The notes under the pieces are model-generated. The model was given only the letters and a program-made list of their open reading frames with translations. It was not told the origin of the DNA and did no database searches. DNA of 64,000 nt, from the NCBI RefSeq assembly GCF_900104945.1, contig NZ_LT629736.1, positions 1 to 64,000 of the forward strand. The letters are read 5' to 3'. The number at the start of each line of letters is the position of its first letter. The first letter of the stretch is position 1. This DNA is from Halopseudomonas xinjiangensis (GTDB taxonomy: Bacteria > Pseudomonadota > Gammaproteobacteria > Pseudomonadales > Pseudomonadaceae). Shown here one piece after another: positions 41,241-50,568 of this stretch. The translations under genes were made by a program, and so were the position numbers.

Positions 41241-41516
41241 ATGCACGAGTCCGACGAAGCCGATGATGCCTTCGCTCACCAGAAGCTGGTCGAGGCTGTA
41301 GAAAATCAGCTGAAAGCTAACCAGCCGGAAGCCGCCCAGGCGACGTTGAACATGTTGACGCTGGTTGGCTACAGTCGCGAAGACAGCCTCGACCTGATGG
41401 CTCAGGTACTTGCTCACAGCATCAGCCTCATGTTGGAAAAGGACGAGCCGTTCGATCTCGCCGGTTACGAGCAGGCGTTGCGGCGCCTGCCGGAACTGCC
41501 GGGGGCGCAGGCCTGA
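41241..41516 (+). CDS. Small acidic protein, unknown function
   Basis: 91 residues from the ATG at 41241, nine bases after GGAG; two upstream TTG codons are too close to it. It is soluble, acidic and mostly helical, with no cysteines or membrane segments (HQKLVEAVENQLKANQPEAAQATLNMLTLVGYSREDSLDLMAQVLAHSI). A position after fba is compatible with a conserved pseudomonad small gene, but I do not recognise a domain. It precedes a membrane-protein gene by 40 bp. Confidence 0.75.
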   Translation: MHESDEADDAFAHQKLVEAVENQLKANQPEAAQATLNMLTLVGYSREDSLDLMAQVLAHSISLMLEKDEPFDLAGYEQALRRLPELPGAQA

Positions 41517-41556
41517 CCAGCCCGCGCGCGGCATCCGACTATCACAGGAAGAACCT

Positions 41557-42030
41557 ATGTCAGTGCTGTCCGTCGTTCGAATCATTCTGGTGTTTTTGCT
41601 CGCCGTACTGATCGCGGTTGTGCTGGGCACCATCGTTCAGACTCAGATCAATCTTGCCGACCTGCAGGCAATTGATACCCCCATTTCCTTCGATGAACGC
41701 CTGAGGACCACCGGGCGGGATCTGCTGAGCTTCACTCCGCTGATGACTATTCTGGTGGGTGCGAGTTTCCTCTGTGCACTGCCGGTAGCGGAGCTCGCCA
41801 GCCGTATACTCAAGCCCATGCGCGTGTTGGTGTATTTCCTCGCTGGCGCGGTGGGAATCTGGGTCGCTTTCCAGGCCGTTGACTGGTACGCGCCACCGCC
41901 GGTGTTCATTGCGGCCACCCGCGATTGGCCGGGTACGCTGGCGATCATGGCTGCGGTCGGAATCGGCAGCGCCCTGTTCGGCCTGATTACACGTCCGAAA
42001 ACGCGCCGCGGTCTGCGCGTGCTGGGTTAA
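41557..42030 (+). CDS. Small integral membrane protein, unknown function
   Basis: 157 residues from the ATG at 41557 with AGGAAG upstream. Four hydrophobic segments are visible: about 5-28, 62-82, 88-108 and 124-144. A periplasmic or cytosolic loop of about 35 residues (INLADLQAIDTPISFDERLRTTGRDL) follows the first. I see no catalytic motif. It sits between a small soluble gene and an aldose dehydrogenase gene. Confidence 0.8.
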   Translation: MSVLSVVRIILVFLLAVLIAVVLGTIVQTQINLADLQAIDTPISFDERLRTTGRDLLSFTPLMTILVGASFLCALPVAELASRILKPMRVLVYFLAGAVGIWVAFQAVDWYAPPPVFIAATRDWPGTLAIMAAVGIGSALFGLITRPKTRRGLRVLG

Positions 42031-42054
42031 CCGTTGATCAAGAGAGATGTTGCC

Positions 42055-43155
42055 ATGTCTGCAAAGCGCAACGCGTTGCTGGTCGCTGTCGGGCTCGGTC
42101 TGAGTCTGGGTATCCACGCGGCCGGATACCAGACCGAGGTCGTTGCCGAGGGTCTGGATCATCCCTGGTCGCTGGCGTTTCTGCCTGATGGTCGCATGCT
42201 GGTCACCGAGCGTGCCGGTCGGCTACGCGTCATCGACGAGGCCGGCAATCTGCGTGAGGAACCCGTGGACGGTCTGCCCGACATATTCAACCAGAGCCAG
42301 GCCGGCCTGTTCGAGGTGGCGCTGGATCCACAGTACGACGAAACCGGTCGGCTGTTCATCAGCTACGCCTGCGGTACGGAGAGCGCCAATCATACCTGCC
42401 TGATCAGTGCCCGCTTGCAGGACAACCGGCTCACTGAGGTGACCGAGATATTCAGAGTCAAGCCGGCAAAGGAAGGTGGAGCACACTACGGTGGGCGTAT
42501 CGCATTTCTTCCCGACAACACGCTGGTGTTGGGGCTGGGAGACGGCTTCACCTATCGCGAACAGGCGCAGAACAAAGAGAACCATCTTGGCTCGATCGTC
42601 CGGTTGAAGCGTGATGGTAGTGCGCCGCAGGACAATCCCTTCGTCGATGAGCCGGGAGCTCAACCCGAGATCTTCAGCATCGGTAATCGCAATGTTCAGG
42701 GCATCGTCTACGATCAGGCCAATCAGCGCATCGTTGCCCATGAACACGGACCGCGTGGTGGGGATGAGATCAACATCATCGAGCCCGGCAAGAATTACGG
42801 TTGGCCGAAGGTGACTCACGGCGTGGACTACAGCGGCGCCGTCATCAGCCCTCATGAACAGATGGAAGGGATGGAGGATCCGATCGTGATGTGGAAGCCA
42901 TCGATCGCGCCGTCCGGGATGACCCTGTACCGCGGCGGCATGTTCCCCGAGTGGGATGGCGATTTCCTGGTTTCCGCGCTGGCTGCGCGGGAGGTTCGGC
43001 GAGTGCGCCTGGACGGCCGTGAAGAGGTTGAGCAGGAATCGTTGTTCAAAGAGCTGGGCGAGCGTTTTCGCGACGTGCGCACCGGCCCGGACGGCGCCAT
43101 CTTCCTCCTCACCGATGCCGAAGAAGGCCAGGTGATTCGCGTCTACCGCGAGTAA
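42055..43155 (+). CDS. PQQ-type aldose sugar dehydrogenase (YliI/Asd-like)
   Basis: 366 residues from the ATG at 42055, with a signal peptide (MSAKRNALLVAVGLGLSLGIHAAG). It is a six-bladed propeller of the soluble glucose dehydrogenase family: GLDHPWSLAFLPDGRMLVTERAGRL, HYGGRIAFLPDNTLVLGLGDG, HEHGPRGGDEINIIEPGKNYGWP. These are the regions that bind PQQ and calcium in Asd/YliI. It should oxidise aldoses in the periplasm. No pqq genes are in the window. It ends convergent with a diguanylate cyclase, 9 bp apart. Confidence 0.9.
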   Translation: MSAKRNALLVAVGLGLSLGIHAAGYQTEVVAEGLDHPWSLAFLPDGRMLVTERAGRLRVIDEAGNLREEPVDGLPDIFNQSQAGLFEVALDPQYDETGRLFISYACGTESANHTCLISARLQDNRLTEVTEIFRVKPAKEGGAHYGGRIAFLPDNTLVLGLGDGFTYREQAQNKENHLGSIVRLKRDGSAPQDNPFVDEPGAQPEIFSIGNRNVQGIVYDQANQRIVAHEHGPRGGDEINIIEPGKNYGWPKVTHGVDYSGAVISPHEQMEGMEDPIVMWKPSIAPSGMTLYRGGMFPEWDGDFLVSALAAREVRRVRLDGREEVEQESLFKELGERFRDVRTGPDGAIFLLTDAEEGQVIRVYRE

Positions 43156-43164
43156 GCCTGCAAC

Positions 43165-45081
43165 TCAAACCACGGCTTCGCTAAAAAAACTCACGCCATG
43201 TCGCCCGCTACGCTTGCGGGTGTACATGGCCATGTCGGCCTGGCGTAACAGCAGTGCCATATCCGGCTCGGCCGAACGCGTCAGCGCGACGCCGATGCTG
43301 GCACCCACGGAGATGCTGGTGCCCTCCAGTTCGATCGGCATGCTCAAGCCATCGAGGAAGCGTTCGGCTATGTAGTGCGCCTGCTCGCGCCCGGTAATCC
43401 CCTCGGCAATCAGGACGAACTCGTCTCCCCCCAATCGCGCAATGAAATCCGCGTCGCGTGCCAGCGCCTTGAGCCGGCCGGCTATGCAGCGCAGCACCCT
43501 GTCACCGGTTTCGTGTCCCAGCTGATCATTGATCTGCTTGAAGCCGTCCAGATCGACGAGCATCGCCGCAAGGTATTCGTGGCGTCGCTGCGTGCGCCGC
43601 AGAGCCAGATCCAGATGACGTTCCAGTGAGTTGCGGTTGGCCAGTCCGGTGAGCGGATCGTGCATCGCCATGGACTCCAGGCGAGCGTTGGCTTCGGCGA
43701 GTTCGGTGGTGCGTTCGCGGACGCGCTGCTCGAGTTCGAGTTCATGCTGGCGCAAGGTCTCGACCAGCTCGCTCTGCACATCCAGAGCGCGCTGCTGTGC
43801 CAGCTGGGTCTGCTCCTTGAGCGTATTGAGCCTTGCTGCTAGCGCAAATGACAGCAACAACAATTCCAGCGCCGAGCCGAGATACATCGCGTAGGTAGTG
43901 AACAGGTTGGAGGGCAGCAGGCTGAAATTGCGCAGGGCCAGAAGCATCACGCCGCCGATCAGCACGCACCACGCGAGCAGGAAAATGCGCGCGCCGGGGA
44001 TCGCCAGCCGCGCCGCCTGGATCAGGCACCCCATCATCACCAGCGCGCCGGTCAGCCCGACCAGTGACATCGCGGGAATAACCCAGCGCACCGGAAACAC
44101 CAGGCTCGCCAGCGTCAGCAACATGCAGCTCCAGGCCACAACATGCGTAACGCGATCCCAGCGCGGTAGCCAGGCTGCGGTGTTCAGGAACTGTCTGACA
44201 AACAGCGTGCCGATAGTGGCAGACAGGCACAGCGCGAACGGCAGCAGTCGGTTGCCCCAGGGGCCCGCTTCGGGCCACACGTAGCGCGCGCCCATCCCGG
44301 TAAAGGCCAGCGCGCCGAGGCCGAAGCTGATGACGAAGCAGACGTAAAGCAGGTAAGCACGCTCGCGCAAGACTGTCAGCAGTAGCAGGTTATAGGCGGC
44401 CAGAGCCAGCAACATGCCCAGATACAGTGTGATCAGGGCGGTCGACGCTTCGTTGAAGCCGGCGTAGTCGGCCGCAGCCCACATTCGCGCACTAAGCGTC
44501 AGACTGCCGTCGGAGATGGCACGGATATGCAGCGTTCGCTCCTCTCCCGGTGCCAGCGTCAGGTGGAACACCGGATCCCGCGTTTTGGCCTGGCGCTGCG
44601 ATAGCCTGACCGTGTCGCCGGCCAACGGCGGAGGCTCTACGCCATCGTACAGTTCAAGCCGGTCCAGGGAGGAGTAGCTGAAGTGCAGTCTCCAGCTCGT
44701 CGGCTGGTCAGCACGGGAGCGCAGGCGCAGCTTGAGCCAAACCGCATCCTGGGAATAGCCGAAGTTCAGATCGTTGTGGCTGGAGGCTGGACGCCATACC
44801 GCCGAGTTCTGTTCGAGATCTTCGAAGCGAGTCTCGCGCGGCGAGGTGGCATACGCAAGATACCGATGGAGGTCGATCTGCTGCTGTTCATCAAGCTCGA
44901 GGACCTTCGGCTCGGCCGGCGACGCAGCGGACCAAACGCTGCTCATGCAGACCAAGGCCAGCCAAAGCAACATCGACAATGCGCGCTGCCGCGCCGCTAT
45001 CAAACATGCCGAGCGGGCGTTGCAACTCTCGCGGGGAACATCCGCCCGATGGATGCCCGCTATCCGTAGCGCCTGGTCCAT
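43165..45081 (-). CDS. 7TM sensor diguanylate cyclase (7TMR-DISM plus GGDEF)
   Basis: 638 residues. A signal-like N-terminus with hydrophobic residues 37-55, a periplasmic 7TMR-DISM extracellular domain (about 65-200; LNFGYSQDAVWLKLRLRSRADQPTSWRL), seven transmembrane helices (about 215-405), a coiled coil (about 415-465), and a GGDEF domain with GGDEF at 551-555 and the I-site RDAD just before it. It should synthesise c-di-GMP under extracellular control. The ATG follows GGAAGAG. Confidence 0.93.
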   Translation of the reverse strand: MDQALRIAGIHRADVPRESCNARSACLIAARQRALSMLLWLALVCMSSVWSAASPAEPKVLELDEQQQIDLHRYLAYATSPRETRFEDLEQNSAVWRPASSHNDLNFGYSQDAVWLKLRLRSRADQPTSWRLHFSYSSLDRLELYDGVEPPPLAGDTVRLSQRQAKTRDPVFHLTLAPGEERTLHIRAISDGSLTLSARMWAAADYAGFNEASTALITLYLGMLLALAAYNLLLLTVLRERAYLLYVCFVISFGLGALAFTGMGARYVWPEAGPWGNRLLPFALCLSATIGTLFVRQFLNTAAWLPRWDRVTHVVAWSCMLLTLASLVFPVRWVIPAMSLVGLTGALVMMGCLIQAARLAIPGARIFLLAWCVLIGGVMLLALRNFSLLPSNLFTTYAMYLGSALELLLLSFALAARLNTLKEQTQLAQQRALDVQSELVETLRQHELELEQRVRERTTELAEANARLESMAMHDPLTGLANRNSLERHLDLALRRTQRRHEYLAAMLVDLDGFKQINDQLGHETGDRVLRCIAGRLKALARDADFIARLGGDEFVLIAEGITGREQAHYIAERFLDGLSMPIELEGTSISVGASIGVALTRSAEPDMALLLRQADMAMYTRKRSGRHGVSFFSEAVV

Positions 45082-45196
45082 GTCTCTTCCCTAAGAACAT
45101 TGGCTGTTTCCGCTATGCCTTGCAGCGGTGTCAAACTATAGGCGCGCCGGGAAAAGCGCGTCAAATGATATTGAAATGATGGCGCTCGTTAGCGCT

Positions 45197-47140
45197 CTAG
45201 AGCGGCCATACCCACATGAGAAGCGGTACCCCGAGCAGCAACACCATGAGCTCCATGGGCAGGCCCAGACGCCAGTAGTCACCAAAGCTGAAGCCTCCGG
45301 GTCCGAGGATCAGCGTATTGTTCTGGTGGCCGATCGGCGTGAGGAAGGCGCAGGACGCACCGATGGCCACGGCCATCAGCAGGCTGTCTGGATTAACGCC
45401 CATCTGGCTGGCGATGCCCAGTGCGATCGGGCACATGACCGCGGCAGTGGCGGCATTGTTCATGAAATCCGACAGCGTCATGGTGACGAGCATAACCACG
45501 CCAATGGTGATAGCCGGGTGCAGGTCGCCAATCTGCGCGAGTAGCGTACGCGCGAGCAAGTCGGCCGCCCCGGTATCGGCCATGGCGCCGGCGAGCGGAA
45601 ACATCGCCCCAAGCAGCACCACGATGGGCCAGTCTATCGATTCATAGACCTGCCGTAGTGGAATCGCCTTGGTTAACATGAACAACAGCACGCCAGCGGT
45701 GAAGGCCAGGGCGACCGGCAAGAAGTCAAATGCTGCCAGCAGAATCGCGGCCACCATGATGACCAGTGCCAGCGAAGCCTTCCGGGTATCGGGAATCAGG
45801 ATCGACCGCTGAGCCAGGGGCACGCAGTTGTACTCATTGGCGAACCCGGAAATGGCTTCTGGGCGACCCTGCATCAGCAGTACGTCACCGGCTTGAAGAT
45901 CGGTCCAGCGCAGCCGCCGGATCGAACGGTGACCGGTGCGCGATATCGCCAGGAGATTGATGCTGAAACGCGTGCGAATCTGCAGGTCCGATGCGCTGCG
46001 ACCAATGACCGGGGAGCCGGGCTGGACGACAAGCTCCTGAATGACGATGTCCTGATGGGCGTTCTTCCGCTCTTCGGGTTCCTTTTCCTCTCGCTCGGCG
46101 CCCTCATCGGCAGATGGGACAACCGTCTCGGCTGGCGAGCGAGCCTGCGAACTGGTCGCATGCCGGGCCGGGTCGTCAGCGTCTGTCCGTGGCGACTCAT
46201 CGGTTTCCGAGGCGTCGGCTTCGACCGAATCGCCCTCTACTGGCTCGGTCGGAACGGCCTCTTCCAGTTTCAGGCCAAGCCGGGTCAGGGTCGCACCCAG
46301 CCCCTCCGGATCGGCTTCGATCACCAATATGTCGCCGGCCTGCAGGTGGCGGCCAGGATAGGGCGCCGTTACACGGAAGTCGTTGCGCACCAGACCGACG
46401 ATCTGTGCGTCGAACTCGTCCAGGCGTTTTTCGATATCGCCCAGCGTGCGGCCCACGGCTTTCGTTCCTTCACCGATGTGCACTTCGGTCAGATAGGTCC
46501 CGGTGTCGAAACTGCCGCCATCCGAGCGCGCGCGCGAGGGGACCAGCCAGCGACCCAGAAACACGCACATCAATATACCGACCAGAGCAATGCCACCGCC
46601 GACGGGAAGAAAGTCGAACATATCGAACGGCACCTCGGTGGCGCCGCGGCGGAAATTCGACACGATCAGGTTCGGAGGCGTGCCGATCAGCGTGGTCATG
46701 CCGCCGAGTATGGTGCCGAAGGCCAATGGCATCAGCACCTTTCCCGGCGGCAGATTCTGGCGGTTTGCCAGTTGCATGGCGATCGGCATCAGCAGGGCCA
46801 TCGCACCGACGTTGTTCATGAAGGCCGAGAGTAGCGCGCCGAGCCCTACCAGCATCGCCAGGCTTGGCAGCAGGCTGCCGCGCTGAGGGAGGATACGCTG
46901 TGCCATCGCTTCGACCGCGCCCGTGCTCTGTAAGCCTTTGCTCAGCACCAGCACAGCCGCAACGGTGATGACAGCCGGGTTGGAAAAACCATCGAAGGCC
47001 TGCTCGGTAGGCGTCAGTCCAGTGATGACGCAGGCCAGCAGCGCGGCGAGCGCAACCACGTCATGACGCCAGCGTCCCCAGAGAAACAAACCGATGGTGG
47101 CCGCAAGAATGATGAAGATGGTTATCTGCTGGGAGGTCAT
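45197..47140 (-). CDS. SLC13/DASS-family transporter with two RCK_C domains
   Basis: 647 residues. Transmembrane segments flank a cytosolic middle: about 5-200 and 425-645. The motifs AFMNNVGAMALLMPIA and ATAAVMCPIALGI are the paired NxxA/T substrate and sodium motifs of divalent-anion transporters. Two TrkA-C (RCK_C) domains lie at about 215-290 and 365-425, joined by an unusual acidic Ser/Glu/Asp/Pro-rich linker (about 293-361). The substrate could be a dicarboxylate, sulfate or similar anion. It follows dbpA by 24 bp on the same strand. Confidence 0.88.
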   Translation of the reverse strand: MTSQQITIFIILAATIGLFLWGRWRHDVVALAALLACVITGLTPTEQAFDGFSNPAVITVAAVLVLSKGLQSTGAVEAMAQRILPQRGSLLPSLAMLVGLGALLSAFMNNVGAMALLMPIAMQLANRQNLPPGKVLMPLAFGTILGGMTTLIGTPPNLIVSNFRRGATEVPFDMFDFLPVGGGIALVGILMCVFLGRWLVPSRARSDGGSFDTGTYLTEVHIGEGTKAVGRTLGDIEKRLDEFDAQIVGLVRNDFRVTAPYPGRHLQAGDILVIEADPEGLGATLTRLGLKLEEAVPTEPVEGDSVEADASETDESPRTDADDPARHATSSQARSPAETVVPSADEGAEREEKEPEERKNAHQDIVIQELVVQPGSPVIGRSASDLQIRTRFSINLLAISRTGHRSIRRLRWTDLQAGDVLLMQGRPEAISGFANEYNCVPLAQRSILIPDTRKASLALVIMVAAILLAAFDFLPVALAFTAGVLLFMLTKAIPLRQVYESIDWPIVVLLGAMFPLAGAMADTGAADLLARTLLAQIGDLHPAITIGVVMLVTMTLSDFMNNAATAAVMCPIALGIASQMGVNPDSLLMAVAIGASCAFLTPIGHQNNTLILGPGGFSFGDYWRLGLPMELMVLLLGVPLLMWVWPL

Positions 47141-47164
47141 CGATGAATCCGTAGCTGGCCGCGA

Positions 47165-48541
47165 TTAAAGCAGGCGCACCTTGAACTTGCGGCCTTTGAT
47201 GCGACCGGTTTCGAGCCGCTCGAGCGCGGTTTTGGCGAGATCCCAACGGACCGCGACCAAAGCCTGATAGTCGCTGATGCTGATCTTGCCAATGGCGTCA
47301 CCGGGCAGGCCCGCCTCGCCGGTAAGCGCACCGAGCAGATCGCCCGGGCGAACCTTGTCCTTGCGTCCTCCGGCGATAGCGATGGTACGCATGGGCGCAA
47401 GCAGGGGCTGGTCGAGATGCTCGGGCAGACGGTCTATGGCGTGCCATTGCAGAGGACCGAAGCGCTCCTCGATAGCCCGTACGCGACCCATTTCCCCTGG
47501 CGCGACCAGATTCAGTGCCAGGCCTGGCTGGCCGGCCCGGCCGCTACGTCCGATGCGATGCGTATGGACTGCGGGATCGGGCGACAGCTCGACATTGATC
47601 ACTGCTGCGACGCCCTCGACGTCGAGTCCGCGAGCGGCCACGTCGGTTGCAACCAGTACGCTGCAGCTCTGGTTGGCGAACAGGGCTAGTACCTGGTCGC
47701 GCTCGCGCTGCTCCATGTCGCCGTGCAGAGCTTGAGCGCTGACACGGTTGGCGGCGAGCAGTTGCTGCAATTCCTGGCACTGCTGGCGCGTGTGACAGAA
47801 GGCGATGCACGGCTGCGGCCGTTCTGCTGCAAGCAGTCGCAGCACGCCTTGGAAGCGCTGGCCTGGTTCGATCTCGTAAAACTGCTGGGTGATCGGGTTG
47901 CTCGGGCTCTGCTCTTCGATGCTGACCCGTTTCGGGCTGCGCAGAAAGCGCGCGGCCAACTGCTCGATACCCGGCGGGTAGGTCGCTGAAAACAGCAGGG
48001 TCTGCCGATGCGTTGGTGCACGCTCGATGATCGACGTCATGCTGTCGATGAAGCCCATGTCGAGCATCCGGTCAGCTTCGTCGAGCACCAGACAGTTGAG
48101 GCGGCCGATGTCGAGCGTGCCGCGCTCCAGGTGATCCTGCACGCGCCCCGGCGTGCCGACAACGATCTGCGCACCTTGCTCCAGCGAACTGGCCTGGGGA
48201 CCGAACGGTGTACCGCCCGCGAGCGTGAGGATTTTCACGTTGGGCAGCGCACGCGCCAGCGTGCGAAGTGCGGTGGTGGTTTGCGCGGCTAGTTCCCGAG
48301 TCGGGCACAGCACCAGCGCCTGGCAGCCAAAGAAAGCAGGGTTCAACGGTGCCAGCAGGCCGATGCCGAACGCGACTGTCTTGCCGCTGCCGGTGCGTGA
48401 CTGGGCGATGACGTCTTCTCCGCCAAGGATCAGCGGCAACGACTCGGCCTGGATCGGCGTCATCTGCCGGTAACCAAGGTGATCCAGCGTCTCGAGCATG
48501 GGGGAGGAAAGCGGCAGGCTGCTGAAATCGGTGGCAGTCAT
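47165..48541 (-). CDS. dbpA: ATP-dependent RNA helicase DbpA
   Basis: 458 residues. DEAD-box core (about 1-375): [42 protein letters not shown] and HRIGRSGRAGQ. The C-terminal domain (about 385-458, including VRPGDLLGALTGEAGLPGDAIGKISISDYQALVAV) is the DbpA-specific RRM that recognises 23S rRNA hairpin 92. It acts in late 50S assembly. The window also carries RhlE, a different DEAD-box helicase. Confidence 0.95.
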   Translation of the reverse strand: MTATDFSSLPLSSPMLETLDHLGYRQMTPIQAESLPLILGGEDVIAQSRTGSGKTVAFGIGLLAPLNPAFFGCQALVLCPTRELAAQTTTALRTLARALPNVKILTLAGGTPFGPQASSLEQGAQIVVGTPGRVQDHLERGTLDIGRLNCLVLDEADRMLDMGFIDSMTSIIERAPTHRQTLLFSATYPPGIEQLAARFLRSPKRVSIEEQSPSNPITQQFYEIEPGQRFQGVLRLLAAERPQPCIAFCHTRQQCQELQQLLAANRVSAQALHGDMEQRERDQVLALFANQSCSVLVATDVAARGLDVEGVAAVINVELSPDPAVHTHRIGRSGRAGQPGLALNLVAPGEMGRVRAIEERFGPLQWHAIDRLPEHLDQPLLAPMRTIAIAGGRKDKVRPGDLLGALTGEAGLPGDAIGKISISDYQALVAVRWDLAKTALERLETGRIKGRKFKVRLL

Positions 48542-48802
48542 GATGGGACCTGTAGCGTATGAGGCGCCAGTGTAGCAGAGCGGCCCAGCCTGGTGCGGGG
48601 GCGCGCTTCGTCGGAGCTGGCCGGGAATTTGCCGGGGCGCGGCAACTCTCGCGCTTTATCGTGTACTAACCTTGTACCGCACGCGCCGCAGTTTGTTCGC
48701 GCGATCGAACACTCATCGCAGGAAAGCGTGCCGACTGCACAGCAGCGGCTAAGCGAAGGAAATCACCAGGCGGCGCATTCAAAACCCGGACAGGAGATTT
48801 TC

Positions 48803-49975
48803 ATGAGAGCCCTTCGCTGGCATGGCAAGAAAGACATCCGTTGCGACAATCACGTTCCCGACCCGACGATAGAAGATCCGCGCGATGCGATCATCAAGGT
48901 ATCGTCCTGCGCCATCTGCGGTTCCGACCTCCACCTGTACGACGGTTTCATGCCCGGCATGATGCATGGCGACATCATGGGCCACGAGTTCATGGGCGAG
49001 GTGATGGAAGTCGGCTCGGGCAACAAGAAGCTCAAGGTCGGCGACCGGGTGGTGGTGCCGTTCACCATCTGTTGCGGCGAGTGCCCGCAATGCCGTCGCG
49101 GCAACTTCTCGGTATGTGAGCGCAGCAATCGCAACGCCAAGATTGCCGACAAGGTCTTCGGTCATTCCACCGCCGGCCTTTACGGCTACACCCATCTCAC
49201 TGGTGGCTACGCCGGTGGCCAGGCCGAATACGTACGCGTTCCGTACGCTGACGTAGGGCCGGTGGTGATCCCCAACGGACTGACCGACGAGCAGGTGCTG
49301 TTTCTCGGCGACATTTTCCCGACCGGCTGGCAGGCCGCAGCACAGTGCGAAATCGAACCAACCGACACGGTAGCCATCTGGGGCGCCGGACCGGTTGGCC
49401 AGTTCGCCATCCGCAGCGCCATCCTGATGGGCGCAGAACACGTAATTTGTATCGACAACGTGCCGGAGCGACTGTCGATGGCGCGCGCCGCCGGCGCGAT
49501 CACCATCAATTTCGACGAGGAAAGCGTGCTTGACCGGCTGCAGATGCTGACCCGCGGCAAAGGTCCGGAGAAGTGCATCGATGCAGTGGGCATGGAGTCG
49601 CACGCGGCGCGCTCGGTCGACGCCATGTACGACCGGGCCAAGCAGGCGATGATGATGGAATCGGATCGTCCGCACGTGTTGCGTGAAATGATCTATGTCT
49701 GCCGGCCGGGCGGCATCCTGTCGATCCCTGGCGTCTATGGCGGCCTGATCGACAAGATTCCCTTCGGCGCGGCGATGAACAAGGCGCTGACGTTCCGCAT
49801 GGGCCAGACCCACGTAAACCGCTGGACCGACGATTTGCTCAACCGCATTCAGGAGGGTCAGATCGATCCGTCCTTCGTCATCACGCATACCGTAAGTCTT
49901 GAAGAAGGCCCGGAAATGTACAAGACATTCCGCGACAAGCATGACGGTTGCGTCAAAGTCGTGCTCAAGCCCTGA
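48803..49975 (+). CDS. Zinc-dependent alcohol dehydrogenase (formaldehyde-dehydrogenase-like)
   Basis: 390 residues from the ATG at 48803, with CAGGAG upstream. Catalytic zinc motifs [13 protein letters not shown] and MGHEFMGEV; structural zinc cysteines in [16 protein letters not shown]; Rossmann motif [15 protein letters not shown]. The long C-terminal half resembles the class that includes glutathione-independent formaldehyde dehydrogenase, but the substrate is not predictable. The next gene starts 11 bp downstream, and the pair recurs in other genomes as I recall. Confidence 0.9.
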   Translation: MRALRWHGKKDIRCDNHVPDPTIEDPRDAIIKVSSCAICGSDLHLYDGFMPGMMHGDIMGHEFMGEVMEVGSGNKKLKVGDRVVVPFTICCGECPQCRRGNFSVCERSNRNAKIADKVFGHSTAGLYGYTHLTGGYAGGQAEYVRVPYADVGPVVIPNGLTDEQVLFLGDIFPTGWQAAAQCEIEPTDTVAIWGAGPVGQFAIRSAILMGAEHVICIDNVPERLSMARAAGAITINFDEESVLDRLQMLTRGKGPEKCIDAVGMESHAARSVDAMYDRAKQAMMMESDRPHVLREMIYVCRPGGILSIPGVYGGLIDKIPFGAAMNKALTFRMGQTHVNRWTDDLLNRIQEGQIDPSFVITHTVSLEEGPEMYKTFRDKHDGCVKVVLKP

Positions 49976-49986
49976 GGAGTTTCGTC

Positions 49987-50532
49987 ATGTCAGAACAACG
50001 TAGATCCTACGAGGAATACCGTACCAATTATCCGGCACGCAAACTGGCGCGTCGACTCGGTTGGTTCAGCATCGGCCTGGGCCTGGCAGAGCTGCTGCTT
50101 CCGCGACAGCTATCCAGTGCGCTTGGCGTGCATGGCCGCGGCAGCTTCGTCCGGCTGTGCGGCCTCCGCGAGATCGCCACAGGCGCCGGCATCCTGATGA
50201 GCGACAACCCCAAGCCATGGATTCAGGCGAGAGTGGCGGGCGATGTGCTGGACCTGCTGGCCCTCGGCGCCGCCGGGCAACGTGGCGACGCCACTACGGC
50301 CATGGTCGCCGCTGTTGGGGTGACCGGTGTCGCAGCGCTGGACCTGAAATGCGCTAAAGACCTGGCGAAGGAAGACGAGCCGGTGACCACATTCGATTAC
50401 AGCGACCGCAGTGGTTTTCCGGACACGCCGGATCAAATGCGCGGCCGGGCCGCAAGCAAGGGCAGCATGGACAACGTGCCGCAGATCAAGGGCATGGCCG
50501 CGGCGGACCGGGAAACGGTCAACCGCCACTGA
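49987..50532 (+). CDS. Membrane-associated protein resembling the N-terminus of cyclase/dehydrase-type proteins
   Basis: 181 residues from the ATG at 49987. Residues 18-120 hold hydrophobic helices (RRLGWFSIGLGLAELLLPRQL; LLALGAAGQRGDATTAMVAAVGVTG), a wording I know from membrane proteins that continue into an SRPBCC (cyclase/dehydrase) domain. Here that domain is absent; instead a hydrophilic tail of about 55 residues follows (TTFDYSDRSGFPDTPDQMRGRAAS). It is directly after the zinc dehydrogenase gene, so it may be co-expressed. Function unknown. Confidence 0.75.
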   Translation: MSEQRRSYEEYRTNYPARKLARRLGWFSIGLGLAELLLPRQLSSALGVHGRGSFVRLCGLREIATGAGILMSDNPKPWIQARVAGDVLDLLALGAAGQRGDATTAMVAAVGVTGVAALDLKCAKDLAKEDEPVTTFDYSDRSGFPDTPDQMRGRAASKGSMDNVPQIKGMAAADRETVNRH

Positions 50533-50538
50533 AGCAGC

Positions 50539-50560
50539 GCCGGGCGGTCTACCGCCCGGC
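50539..50560. repeat. 10-bp inverted repeat after 49987-50532
   Basis: GCCGGGCGGT-CT-ACCGCCCGGC, a near-perfect hairpin in both directions between two converging genes, without a T-run. It could act as a bidirectional transcript end or simply a stabilising hairpin. Confidence 0.6.
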
Positions 50561-50568
50561 CACGCTGT

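Noticed and set aside
48779..49942. 387-codon minus-strand open frame inside the zinc dehydrogenase gene
   Set aside because: Histidine- and valine-rich shadow of the dehydrogenase; no signal for translation.
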